Origin: Nonomuraea turkmeniaca
GTDB lineage: Bacteria; Actinomycetota; Actinomycetes; Streptosporangiales; Streptosporangiaceae
Direction: 5' to 3'
Assembly (NCBI RefSeq): GCF_005889735.1
Contig: NZ_VCKY01000046.1
Coordinates: 1-53,203, forward strand
Length of the DNA stretch: 53,203 nt
In this document: one piece after another, positions 40,866-49,383 of the stretch
How the letters are laid out: the number at the start of each line of letters is the position of its first letter
How positions within the stretch are numbered: the first letter of the stretch is position 1
Notes under the pieces: generated by a model
The model's input: the letters and a program-made list of their open reading frames with translations, nothing else
Told to the model about the DNA's origin: nothing
Databases searched by the model: none
Position numbers and translations under genes: made by a program

Positions 40866-41569
40866 CACAGGCCCGTCGCCCCGATCGCGCTACCCACGCC
40901 GAACGTGACCCCGGCCGCCACCGCCCCCACCACGAGCTGGCGCAGCCCGGAATACCACCAGCTGCGCGCCGTCACGACCGACACGATCGCACCCGCCGCG
41001 AACAGCGCCACGCCGGACACCATCGCCGACACCTCCAGCCCCTCGGCCCCCAGCACGTACGGCAGCAGCGGTAGCACCGCCCCCGCCGCGAAAGCCAGGA
41101 ACGACGACACCGCGGCCAGCATCGGCGACGGCAGGTCGCCGGGGGCGACGCCGATCTCGGTGCGGGCGTGGACCTCCAGCGCCCGCTCCGGGTTCTGGGA
41201 GATCTGCCTGGCCACCTCGGCGGCCAGGCCCGGCTCCACGCCCTTGTCGACGAAGGTCTCAGCCAGCTCGGCCCGCTCGTCGTCGGGGTGGCGGGCGAGC
41301 TCACGCCGCTCGACCGCGATCTCGGCCTGGGCGAGTTCGCGCTGGCTGGCCACCGACACGTATTCGCCACCCGCCATGGACAGGGCCCCGGCGGCCAGTC
41401 CGGCCACGCCGCCGAGGGCGATGACCTTGGTGTTCGTGGTGCCGCCCGCGACACCCGCGATGAGCGCGAAGTTCGACACCAGGCCGTCCATCGCGCCGAA
41501 CACCGAGGGCCGCAACCAGCCCCCTGTGACGTCGCGGTGCTGGTGGTGGGCCTCCGCGCGCCCGCTCAT
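40865..41569 (-). CDS. VIT1/CCC1 family Fe(II)/Mn(II) transporter
   Basis: 234 aa. The N-terminal motif GAMDGLVSNFALIAGVAGG (about 25-43) and the SMAGGEYVSVASQRELAQAE stretch (membrane helix 2 to the Glu-rich cytoplasmic helix) are hallmarks of the VIT/CCC1 family, followed by helices with LPLLPYVLG and the last VTFGVGSAIGATGL helix. Members move Fe2+ or Mn2+ out of the cytoplasm into a store or outside. The start overlaps the lgt stop (ATGA) and its stop overlaps the next gene, so it belongs to the envelope operon. Confidence 0.92.
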   Translation of the reverse strand: MSGRAEAHHQHRDVTGGWLRPSVFGAMDGLVSNFALIAGVAGGTTNTKVIALGGVAGLAAGALSMAGGEYVSVASQRELAQAEIAVERRELARHPDDERAELAETFVDKGVEPGLAAEVARQISQNPERALEVHARTEIGVAPGDLPSPMLAAVSSFLAFAAGAVLPLLPYVLGAEGLEVSAMVSGVALFAAGAIVSVVTARSWWYSGLRQLVVGAVAAGVTFGVGSAIGATGL

Positions 41570-42795
41570 CGAGAGTTCTTCTCCTTCTTCACGGATTCGG
41601 ACCGGTCCCCGGTCCCGGCTTCGGCTCGGTCGTCACCGTCGTCGGCTCGATCAGCGGTGTCGGCGGGCCGGTCGTCCTCGGTCCCGCCGCTCTCGGCCCG
41701 CTCGCTCCCGGCCGTCTCGGTGTCGGGCGTGCCGCCCTCGGCCCGCTCGCTCCCGGCCGTTCCGGTGTCGGGCGTGCCGCTCTCGGCATCGCCGGACTCC
41801 TCCCGGAGGCTCTCGTTGCCGGAACCGTCAGCCTTCGGGGTATCGGCGTCGCCGGTCGTTTTCCCGGTCGCCTCCGCGGTGGCGGGATCGCCGTCCTCGG
41901 TGGGCGTGTCCGGGGAGTCGGCGTCGGCCTGGTCGGCCTGGTGTGCCGGATCCGCGGTGGCCGACGGTGGCACCACGACCTCCACGCCCTGCTTGTCCCT
42001 GGTCGCCCACAGATAGATCAGCGCCCCGATGAACAGCACGATCGACGTCCACTGGTTGATCCGCATCCCGAGGAACGTCACCGCGTGGTCCACCCCGCCG
42101 ACCGGGTCGATGCGCAGCCCCTCGATCCAGAAGCGGCCCACCGTGTAACCGGCCACGTAGAGGGCGAACAACCGCCCGTGGTGCAGCGCGAACCGCCGGC
42201 CCGCGAAGAGGAGCGCGAAGCCGAGCACCACGTCCCAGATCGACTCGTACAGGAACGTCGGGTGGTAGAGCACGCCGGGCTCTCCCCCGTGGTCGGCGTC
42301 GATCTCCAGGCCCCACGGCAGCGTGGTCGGCGAGCCGTAGAGCTCCTGGTTGAACCAGTTGCCCCACCGCCCGATGCCCTGCGCGAAGGCGATCCCGGGC
42401 GCGACCGTGTCGGCGACGGCGCTCATGGAGATGCCGCGCCTGCGTACGGACAGCCAGACGCCCAGCGCGCCGAGCGCGATCGCGCCCCAGATGCCGAGGC
42501 CGCCCTCCCAGATGAACAGCGCCTGGTAAGGCTCCTTGATCGCGCGGCTGCCGAAGTAGGTCTGCCAGTCCGTGATGACGTGGTAGAGGCGTCCGCCGAT
42601 GAGGCCGAAGATGACCGCGGGGACGGCGATGTCGACGATCGTCCCCTTGTGGCCACCGCGGGCGCGCCAACGCCGCTCGCTCAGCCAGACGGCGACGATG
42701 ACGCCGAGCACGATGCAGAGTGCATAAGCCCGGATCGGGATGATTCCGAGATACCAGACCCCCTGAGAGGGGCTGGGAATCGAGGCAAGGGGCAT
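41566..42795 (-). CDS. lgt: Prolipoprotein diacylglyceryl transferase with acidic tail
   Basis: 409 aa. Transfers diacylglyceryl from phosphatidylglycerol to the lipobox Cys of prolipoproteins; several such substrates are encoded in this window. Lgt has seven membrane segments; the GIGRWGNWFNQELYG signature (with Arg and Asn/Glu of the active site), HPTFLYES and FWIEGLRID are conserved. Residues about 280-409 form a cytoplasmic tail rich in Asp, Glu, Thr and Gly with a 15-residue repeat (GTPDTGTAGSERAEG), longer than in most Lgt proteins. A stop codon and VIT start overlap (ATGA). It lies 26 bp after the DsbA-like gene. Confidence 0.97.
   Translation of the reverse strand: MPLASIPSPSQGVWYLGIIPIRAYALCIVLGVIVAVWLSERRWRARGGHKGTIVDIAVPAVIFGLIGGRLYHVITDWQTYFGSRAIKEPYQALFIWEGGLGIWGAIALGALGVWLSVRRRGISMSAVADTVAPGIAFAQGIGRWGNWFNQELYGSPTTLPWGLEIDADHGGEPGVLYHPTFLYESIWDVVLGFALLFAGRRFALHHGRLFALYVAGYTVGRFWIEGLRIDPVGGVDHAVTFLGMRINQWTSIVLFIGALIYLWATRDKQGVEVVVPPSATADPAHQADQADADSPDTPTEDGDPATAEATGKTTGDADTPKADGSGNESLREESGDAESGTPDTGTAGSERAEGGTPDTETAGSERAESGGTEDDRPADTADRADDGDDRAEAGTGDRSESVKKEKNSR
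41691..41780. repeat. Two 45-bp tandem units in the 3' part of lgt
   Basis: 41691-41735 and 41736-41780 differ at three positions and encode a 15-residue repeat in the Lgt tail, in frame. Confidence 0.9.
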
Positions 42796-42821
42796 GTCAG
42801 GTGAGGGTAGCGGAAGCCGGG

Positions 42822-43580
42822 CTACTTAGCCGCCTTCGTAATCGCTTCGCGCAGTTGCTGAGGGCTGAACACTACCGCATTGTCTATTTCTGTTCCGTTC
42901 AACTTCACGGTCGGCGTACTGTTCAGCTTCTGCTCCGTCATGATCTTCTCGCTGTACGACAGCTGAGCCTGGGCGTGCTTGCCCGAGGTGACGCACTGCT
43001 CGAAGCCGGGCGCGGTCACCCCGGCCTCCTTGCCCCACGCGACGAGCTGGTCGTTCGTGAAACCTTCGACCGTCTCGGCCGGCTGGTTCTTGAAGAGCAG
43101 GTCATGGAAGGCCATCCACTGCTTGCCGTCGGCGATGCACCGGGCGGCGTTGCCCGCGCGGACGGAGTTGGACCTGGTCGGCTCCTGGGAGAAGATCGTG
43201 ATGGGGTGGTAGACGACCTTGGCCTTGCCCTCGGCGGCGAGGTTCTTGAACGTCTGACCACTGACCCGCTCGGCCTCCTTGCAGGCCGGGCACTGGAAGT
43301 CCTCGTAAATGTCGACGACGGGCTTCGTGACGCCGCTCTTGGCCATCACGACGCTGCCGTCGGGCTGGACGTTGATCGGCGGGAGCGCGGCCGCGGCCTC
43401 CTCCGACTGGGACGTGCTGGCCGCGTACAACCAGCCGAGCCCGACCGCGGCCACCGCGACCGCGCCGGCGGTCACGTACGTCACCATTTGCCGGCGCTTG
43501 TCGCGCGCCCGTGCGGCGGACTGCTGCTCCTTGATCTTCTCGCGCGCGGACTTCGTCTTCGTACGCTCGCCCTTGGTCAT
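42822..43580 (-). CDS. DsbA-like thioredoxin-fold protein, membrane anchored
   Basis: 252 aa. Basic N-terminus, one membrane segment (about 33-54, VTYVTAGAVAVAAVGLGWLY), then a DsbA/DsbG-type thioredoxin domain with the active site CPAC in DIYEDFQCPACKEAER, a helical insert and the cis-Pro region STPTVKLNG. It should make or rearrange disulfides outside the membrane. The gene starts inside the stop of the DoxX/MauE-like gene (ATGA) and is followed by lgt after 26 bp, which suits a shared role in maturing exported proteins. Confidence 0.93.
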   Translation of the reverse strand: MTKGERTKTKSAREKIKEQQSAARARDKRRQMVTYVTAGAVAVAAVGLGWLYAASTSQSEEAAAALPPINVQPDGSVVMAKSGVTKPVVDIYEDFQCPACKEAERVSGQTFKNLAAEGKAKVVYHPITIFSQEPTRSNSVRAGNAARCIADGKQWMAFHDLLFKNQPAETVEGFTNDQLVAWGKEAGVTAPGFEQCVTSGKHAQAQLSYSEKIMTEQKLNSTPTVKLNGTEIDNAVVFSPQQLREAITKAAK

Positions 43581-44101
43581 CGGTCGTCCTCCTCGTCATC
43601 TGCACTATCGCCCCCGAGGCCGAGGGCGCCGTCGAGCGCGAAGCGGCCCGGCGGGAAACGGACGGTCCACGCGCCGAGCAGCACGAGGCCGAAGTCACGC
43701 ACGATGTCGAGCAGGTAGGTGGGCTCCTGCCCCTTCCCCAGCTGGCCGCCGCCGCCGAAACAGCCGCAGTCGATCCGCAGGCCGTTCGCCCACGCCCAGG
43801 CGATGCCGAACACGAACGCGAACATGAGCAGCCCCGCGATCACGGCGGCCACCCTGGTCAGCAGACCGACGACCAGCAGCACGCCGACGACGATCTCCAG
43901 AATCGGCAGGATGTAGCCCACCGAGACGGCGATCGAGTCGGGCAGCAGCTGGTAAGCCTTGACCGCCACGACGGAGTCCGACGGGTTGCCGATCTTGAGC
44001 GCGCCCGCAACGATCAGCACTCCGCCCAGAACGAGCCGCGCGACGGTCGTCACCCAGGGTATCGTGCTCTTGACACTGCGTGATTGTTGCAACGCGGCCA
44101 C
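43577..44101 (-). CDS. MauE/DoxX-like redox-associated membrane protein
   Basis: 174 aa. Four membrane segments (VARLVLGGVLIVAGALKIGN; LPILEIVVGVLLVVGLLTRV; IAGLLMFAFVFGIAWAWANG; FGLVLLGAWTVRF) and the Cys motif RIDCGCFGGGG between helices 3 and 4, as in MauE-type proteins that act with thioredoxin-fold partners. Next to a DsbA-like gene it may re-oxidise or reduce that protein. Start GTG at 44101 with AGGAGAG about 7 nt upstream. First gene of the operon that runs to 38138; the TAAGCG direct repeats at 44171-44187 lie upstream. Confidence 0.9.
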   Translation of the reverse strand: MAALQQSRSVKSTIPWVTTVARLVLGGVLIVAGALKIGNPSDSVVAVKAYQLLPDSIAVSVGYILPILEIVVGVLLVVGLLTRVAAVIAGLLMFAFVFGIAWAWANGLRIDCGCFGGGGQLGKGQEPTYLLDIVRDFGLVLLGAWTVRFPPGRFALDGALGLGGDSADDEEDDR

Positions 44102-44170
44102 GGGTCACTCTCCTCTTCCTCTGAGCCCGGAAGCGCACAGTACCGGGATTCCATCCGACCACGCCGGGGA

Positions 44171-44187
44171 TAAGCGTCAGCTAAGCG
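44171..44187. promoter_or_regulatory. Direct repeat TAAGCG with 11-bp period upstream of the redox/lgt operon
   Basis: TAAGCG-TCAGC-TAAGCG lies 70 bp before the GTG start. The period of 11 bp (one helical turn) is usual for binding of a dimeric response regulator. The same gap (44102-44227) holds the end of the GH101 gene and a CGCTT-TTTGC-AAGCG hairpin. Confidence 0.3.
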
Positions 44188-44227
44188 GTTTTTCCCCACA
44201 TTGAGCTGCGCTTTTTGCAAGCGGGGC

Positions 44228-47200
44228 TCAGCCGCAGGCGAACCTCGCCTCCCCCCAGTCGGCGTGGTCGTTGCCGTTGCCGTCACCCGCGTCGCCGGCC
44301 ACCAGGTCCACGTACCGGGCGCCGGTCAGGTCGGCGACCAGCTCGTACGCCGGATCCGCGGCCCGCAGCACGGGACTGCCCGCCCGTTCCACGCCGTCGG
44401 CCACCACGCCGAACCGCACCGACCCCCGCGTGGCCTGCGAGTCGTCCACCCCGACGACCGCGCTGAACCCCGAGCACCGCCCGTTCAGGTAGAAGCGGAC
44501 CTTGGCGGGCGCGTGCGTGCCGAGCCCTTTGGCGAAGGTCCGCCCGCCGACGACGATCGGCCCGCCGTCGGTCTCGCCGGTGTCGCCGTTGGACCGGTCG
44601 CGCTCGACCGGCCCCCAGCCGTTGTCGGCACTGACCCACTCCAGGTCGCTCGCGTAGGCGTCGGCCTGGGGCGGCGGCGGCAGGGTCCGCACACGTGCGG
44701 AGGCCGTCAGGGTCCTGGCCGCGCCGCCGACGGTGTAGGACACGGTGGCCTTCAGGTCGTAGGAGCCATAGGCCGCGTCGGCGGGCGGGGTGACCTTCCA
44801 GGCCGTGGTCAGCTTGGCGCCGGGCTCGACGACGCCGGTGCCGTCGCCGGCGACGGCCCACCCCTCGGGCACGTCCAGCGTCACCCGCACCTCTGTCGCC
44901 GCCGCCTCCTCCAGATTCGTGAACACGGTGGTGACGTCGTTGGCGGCGCCCTGTTCGAACGCCGCCGAGGCCGGCGTCAACTCCAGCGACCCGCATGCCG
45001 GTGCGTCCTGCGCGGGCCCGAGGTCGGTGACGGAGAAGTCGTCCAGGATGAAGTCGGCCCCGGCCTGCTCGGGCCGGAGCGAGCGCAGCCCGACCCACAC
45101 GTCGCCGCACCCGCCGACCACCCGCTCGGTGAAGGTGTCCGTGGTCCGCCGCTCGGGGATCGGGGTGCGCCGCGTCTCCACGCTCGCGCCGCCCGCGTCG
45201 TAGCCGGTCACCCACTGGTACGTGTCCGCCTGCGCGTTCTGGTAGCGGAACGACACCTCGTACGCGTGCCCGGGCTCGAACCGCGCGGTCCACGGCAGCG
45301 TACGGTAGATCAGCCCTTGCCTTTCCTCGTGGGCCTTGAGCGACCAGGAGCCGTTCAGCACGTCGTCCACCGTCTTGCCGTTCCACCCGGCCTGCGTGTA
45401 AGGGTCGTGCCGCTCGGACAGGTGCGTGCGCGCGTCGAACGACCCGCCCGCGTCCCCCTTCACGAACGGCCCCCACCCGGGCTCGGCCGATTCGAACGTC
45501 TCGACCTGGCCCGGCGGCTCCCGCCGGAACACCCGCACGTCGTCCACCCGCACGTCGCCGGGCGCGGCGGCGGCCGTGATCCGCAACGTCACGGCGTCGC
45601 CCGGTGCGGTGAAGGTCACCTTCACCCGCTGGAAGAAGGTGTCGTGCTTCTCGTCCGAGGCGATGTAGTTCTTGGCCGTGGACCGCTCGATCGTCACCGC
45701 CTCGCCACCGGCCTCGAGCGTGGTGGCACGCGTCCTCCCCGGCTCGACCTCGACGAAGGCCGACGCCGTGTACGTGCGCCCCCGCTCCAGGCCCGTCAGC
45801 CGCTGCTCAAGCCGCGCCTGGGCGCCGCCGACCAGCCGGGCCACCCGATGGCCCAGGTCGTTCCGCTCTACGTTCACGGGCCCGCTGACCCGCCATCCGC
45901 CGAGGCGGTCACCGTTGAAGCCGGGGTCGCGCACGCCGCTGCCCTGCCCCCATCCGGGATCGGGCAGCTTGGGCGCCCTGCCGGGGTAGAGCACGTACGG
46001 AACGCCGGCCTCGGCCCGCAGCGTGATCTTCCCGCCTACCGGCGTGACCGTGCCCGCGAGCACGCGACCCTGGTCGGTGAGCCGGTACACGGTCATCGGC
46101 CGGTCGGCGTCCCACGTGGTCTCACCGCCCGCCGGGTTGTAGTGGTAGTGCCTGCCCTGCCACGGCAGCAGGTACGTGCCGCCGTCGAGCACCTTGCGCC
46201 CGCCCGCGAACCACTCCCGCCTGCCGTCGCGGTACGTCCCGCGCACGCCGCCGGCGAAGACGATCTCGTCGGCGTTCCAGTCCATGATCTTGTGGTGCTG
46301 CAGGAACTTGGCCGGCAGGTTGTACTCCCAGATGTTGCGGTAAAAGGCGGTGAAGTCGTTCTCCGCCGTCCAGCCCTCGAACTCGACGATGCGGGCGTTG
46401 CCGAGGATGGGGTGGGAGTTCCAGACGTCCTTCTCGTCGTTGCGGATGAACCGGATGATCTGCGAGTTCAGTCCCTTGTTGGTGACTCCGCCGTAGTTGA
46501 GGTCGTTGGCCCAGTGTGCCCAGAGCGACGACCGTTCCAGCTTGTCCGACCACTCCGTGGTGACCTGCCAGCCCTGCGCCCGCAGCTCGGCCAGGGTGCG
46601 GTCGGCGACCCAGCCGAACGGCCGGAACACGTCCACGTACAACACCGCGAGGTTCCTGTCGGTCTCCTCACGCAGCTGCCCGAACCTCCTGGCGAGCGTC
46701 CCCCTGGTCAGGTCGCCGCGCTGGTCGATCAGGTACGCCTGGTCGAGCCAGTTCCAGCCCTTGGCGTCCTTGTTGACCAGCTGCTCGCTGAAGTTCTCGG
46801 CCTCGGGGTAGGACTCGGTGGCGTTGACGTGCACGCCGAATGTGGCGTTCCAGCCTTTGCCGGCCTTGAGCAGCGTGTTCAGGTCCTTCAGCCCGCCGGC
46901 GCGGCGGTTGTAGTTGCCGCCGTAGTCGGGGTGTGCCGCGTCGTGGCCCTCGGACTGGTACCCCTTGAGCAGCGCGAGCTGCCCCAGACCGTCGGTGGCC
47001 AGCGAGATCCGCTTGACGTCGTCGAGCGTGCGCAGGAACGGGTGCGTGGCCTGGCTGGAGAAGTTGAACGGGATGTGGATCACCACCCGGTCCCTGGTCC
47101 GCTCCGCGCCGAGCGCCTTGACGCCGATGCCGCGGAACGCGACCGCGCCGTCCTGCCAGTCCAGCGTCCCGTCGCCGTTGGCGTCGGGGGTGACCACGAC

Positions 47201-48223
47201 CTTGGCCCAGGGCGGCTCCTCGGTGAAGGGCGAGCCCGCCGCCCGGTACGTCCACTGCCCGCTCCACACGCCCACGGTGACCGTGCCGCCGGCGTCCTTC
47301 CTGGCCTGACGCCAGAACCTGGCCGCGTCCCGGTCGGTGACGCCCGCGGGGCGGTCGTAGGTGGAGTTCGACTCGATCGCCGCGGCCAGCCGGTCGGTGT
47401 TCACGATCGCGTACGTCGCCCCGACCGGAGCCGCGTCGGCCGCGGTGTCCCTGGTGACCTGAGCGAACACGTCCGCGGTGCGGGTCGAGTTCGGGTCGAG
47501 CCTGGTGAAGGCGGTGGCGGCGCCCGGCTGCTCGCTCGAGACGGACACCAGGTCGTGGCCTGGCAGGTCGATCGTGCCGACGCGGAACGCCTCGGTGTCG
47601 GACACCGCGTCGATCCTGAACGTCGTCACCCGGCCCTTGACCCCGATGCTCGCCGCCAGCGCGACGTCCGGCAGGTCGGGGAAGGTCATCCGGTAGCGGG
47701 CGGTGGCGCCGTCGTTCCCGGTCAGCGCCACGGCGACGGTCCGTGGTTGCCCGTTCAGCACGACGGCGGGCACGCCGGCGCTGCCGCCGAGCGCCGCCCC
47801 GCTCGCCACGTCCGTGTACCGCAGGACGCGAGGGAAGCCCGGGTCCAGCTCCACGCGTAAGTCCGCCGACGAGATCGCGATCGGCTCGGCCACCTGGGCC
47901 GGCGTGGGCGGCAGATTCTGCGCCGTCGGGCTGGGCGGCCGACCGGTCGGCGAGGAGTCGGGAGAAGGCAGCTCGTACGTGGGCGACGGAGCCGGCGTGG
48001 GCGGCTGCTCTCCGGCACTCGCGCCGTCACGCGGCTGAGATCCGGCGAGCCGGCCGACGTGCGTCTCGGCGGATGCGGTGCTCACGGTGCCATCGGTGCT
48101 CTCGGCGTCCGAGAGCGCCGCGGCAGGCGGAACTGGGGCGGGATCAGCGAAGGCCGGGGCGGTCATGGCCGTGACCGCGAGTGCGAGGACGAGGGCTGCT
48201 GAGACAACGGGACCTTGACGCAT
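44228..48223 (-). CDS. Secreted endo-alpha-N-acetylgalactosaminidase (GH101)
   Basis: 1331 aa. Cleaves O-linked glycans of the Gal-GalNAc type from Ser/Thr of glycoproteins. A Sec signal peptide (cut about AFA-D, residue 26), a Pro/Ser/Thr linker (to about 105), then the GH101 beta-sandwich and barrel: nucleophile Asp in AVLYVDVF and acid/base Glu in TTEWSDKLERSSLWAHWAND, as in the pneumococcal enzyme. DANGDGTLDWQDG looks like a calcium loop. Later come galactose-binding-like jelly-roll modules, a DUF-like beta domain (VTLDVPEGWAVAG) and a C-terminal NPCBM module (FAKGLGTHAPAKVRFYLNGR). No ABC or sugar-use genes flank it. It lies between the redox operon and trp genes. Confidence 0.92.
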   Translation of the reverse strand: MRQGPVVSAALVLALAVTAMTAPAFADPAPVPPAAALSDAESTDGTVSTASAETHVGRLAGSQPRDGASAGEQPPTPAPSPTYELPSPDSSPTGRPPSPTAQNLPPTPAQVAEPIAISSADLRVELDPGFPRVLRYTDVASGAALGGSAGVPAVVLNGQPRTVAVALTGNDGATARYRMTFPDLPDVALAASIGVKGRVTTFRIDAVSDTEAFRVGTIDLPGHDLVSVSSEQPGAATAFTRLDPNSTRTADVFAQVTRDTAADAAPVGATYAIVNTDRLAAAIESNSTYDRPAGVTDRDAARFWRQARKDAGGTVTVGVWSGQWTYRAAGSPFTEEPPWAKVVVTPDANGDGTLDWQDGAVAFRGIGVKALGAERTRDRVVIHIPFNFSSQATHPFLRTLDDVKRISLATDGLGQLALLKGYQSEGHDAAHPDYGGNYNRRAGGLKDLNTLLKAGKGWNATFGVHVNATESYPEAENFSEQLVNKDAKGWNWLDQAYLIDQRGDLTRGTLARRFGQLREETDRNLAVLYVDVFRPFGWVADRTLAELRAQGWQVTTEWSDKLERSSLWAHWANDLNYGGVTNKGLNSQIIRFIRNDEKDVWNSHPILGNARIVEFEGWTAENDFTAFYRNIWEYNLPAKFLQHHKIMDWNADEIVFAGGVRGTYRDGRREWFAGGRKVLDGGTYLLPWQGRHYHYNPAGGETTWDADRPMTVYRLTDQGRVLAGTVTPVGGKITLRAEAGVPYVLYPGRAPKLPDPGWGQGSGVRDPGFNGDRLGGWRVSGPVNVERNDLGHRVARLVGGAQARLEQRLTGLERGRTYTASAFVEVEPGRTRATTLEAGGEAVTIERSTAKNYIASDEKHDTFFQRVKVTFTAPGDAVTLRITAAAAPGDVRVDDVRVFRREPPGQVETFESAEPGWGPFVKGDAGGSFDARTHLSERHDPYTQAGWNGKTVDDVLNGSWSLKAHEERQGLIYRTLPWTARFEPGHAYEVSFRYQNAQADTYQWVTGYDAGGASVETRRTPIPERRTTDTFTERVVGGCGDVWVGLRSLRPEQAGADFILDDFSVTDLGPAQDAPACGSLELTPASAAFEQGAANDVTTVFTNLEEAAATEVRVTLDVPEGWAVAGDGTGVVEPGAKLTTAWKVTPPADAAYGSYDLKATVSYTVGGAARTLTASARVRTLPPPPQADAYASDLEWVSADNGWGPVERDRSNGDTGETDGGPIVVGGRTFAKGLGTHAPAKVRFYLNGRCSGFSAVVGVDDSQATRGSVRFGVVADGVERAGSPVLRAADPAYELVADLTGARYVDLVAGDAGDGNGNDHADWGEARFACG

Positions 48224-48369
48224 AGGTGTCCTTCCGGGTCATGCGTCACACCGCTCGGGAGCCCCGATCATCACCCGGCACGGCACCACCCGCCAAGGAC
48301 CTACGCGCCAGATCTTTGCATCATCTGACAGAAACGGTAAAGCACGGCGCCACGGGCAGCCGCGCAACG

Positions 48370-49164
48370 TCAGCGGCGCACGCCCTGCGCCATGCCCCTG
48401 GCCAGCACGGAGATCGACTCCTGCCCGGCCGCCTCGTCGGGCGCGTCCAGGATGCGCCGGATGAACGCCGACCCCACGATGACCCCGTCGGCGTAGGCCG
48501 CCACCTCGGCCGCCTGCGCGCCGGTGCCCACCCCGAGGCCCACGCACACCGGCAGGTCCGTGTGCGCCCGCGTCCGCTTGACCAGGCCCTCGGCGGCGAC
48601 GTTGACGGTCTCCCTGGCGCCCGTGACGCCCATCAGCGACGCCGCGTACACGAAGCCGGTGCAGCAGTCGACGACGGCCTTGATGCGCTCGTCCGTCGAG
48701 CTGGGCGCCACCAGGAACACCGTGTCGATGCCGGCGCTCGCCGACGCCGCACGCCACGGCTCGGACTCCTCGGGCGTCAGATCGGGCGTGATCGTGCCCA
48801 CGCCGCCGGCGTTGGCCAGGTCCCGGGCGAACCGCTCGGCGCCGTACTTGTCGACCGGGTTCCAGTACGTCATGACGAGCGTGGCGGCGCCGGTGGCGGC
48901 CACACCCTCGACCGTGCGCATGACGTCGGCGATGCGGGTGCCGTTGATCAGCGACCTGTGCACCGCGTCCTGGATCGTCGGCCCGTCCATGAGCGGGTCG
49001 GAGTAGGGCAGGCCGATCTCGATGACGTCGCAACCGGCCTCCACCAGGGCCGCGGCGGCGGCGACGTCGCCCCCCTTGGAGGGGAAGCCCGCCGGCAGGT
49101 AGCCGACGAGCGCGGCCCGGTTGTCCGCCTTCGCCTTGGCGAACACCGTCTGAAGAGTCGTCAT
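48370..49164 (-). CDS. trpA: Tryptophan synthase alpha chain
   Basis: 264 aa TIM barrel. Cleaves indole-3-glycerol phosphate to indole and glyceraldehyde 3-phosphate. The catalytic Glu is in DVIEIGLPYSDPLMDGP together with the catalytic Asp, and the phosphate loop is VCVGLGVGTG. The ATG at 49164 (MTTLQTVFAKAKADN) was chosen over an open frame 53 codons longer. It follows trpB after a 219-bp gap (49165-49383) that holds no gene with clear support; no terminator is seen there, so it may be in the same operon. Confidence 0.96.
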   Translation of the reverse strand: MTTLQTVFAKAKADNRAALVGYLPAGFPSKGGDVAAAAALVEAGCDVIEIGLPYSDPLMDGPTIQDAVHRSLINGTRIADVMRTVEGVAATGAATLVMTYWNPVDKYGAERFARDLANAGGVGTITPDLTPEESEPWRAASASAGIDTVFLVAPSSTDERIKAVVDCCTGFVYAASLMGVTGARETVNVAAEGLVKRTRAHTDLPVCVGLGVGTGAQAAEVAAYADGVIVGSAFIRRILDAPDEAAGQESISVLARGMAQGVRR

Positions 49165-49383
49165 GTCTATCCGTTTCGAAGGTCGAGTCTCACCATGATG
49201 CCTTGCCGTCGCGTCCACCCGAAATCCCCGCGCCGCCGGGACACCGGGAGCGCGATCCGGCCCGGAGACCGCCCATCCGGCCTGCCGGGAAACGGCGATC
49301 CGTGACCGCCGTCGGCACCGCACCGCCTGAGCCGCCCCGCCCGCGGCGCAGGCCAGCGAGCCGGGCTTCCAAGCTCTGGCCGG

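Noticed and set aside
44201..47860. Open frame of 1219 codons opposite the GH101 gene
   Set aside because: Arg/Pro/Val-rich shadow; GH101 catalytic motifs on the other strand are clear.
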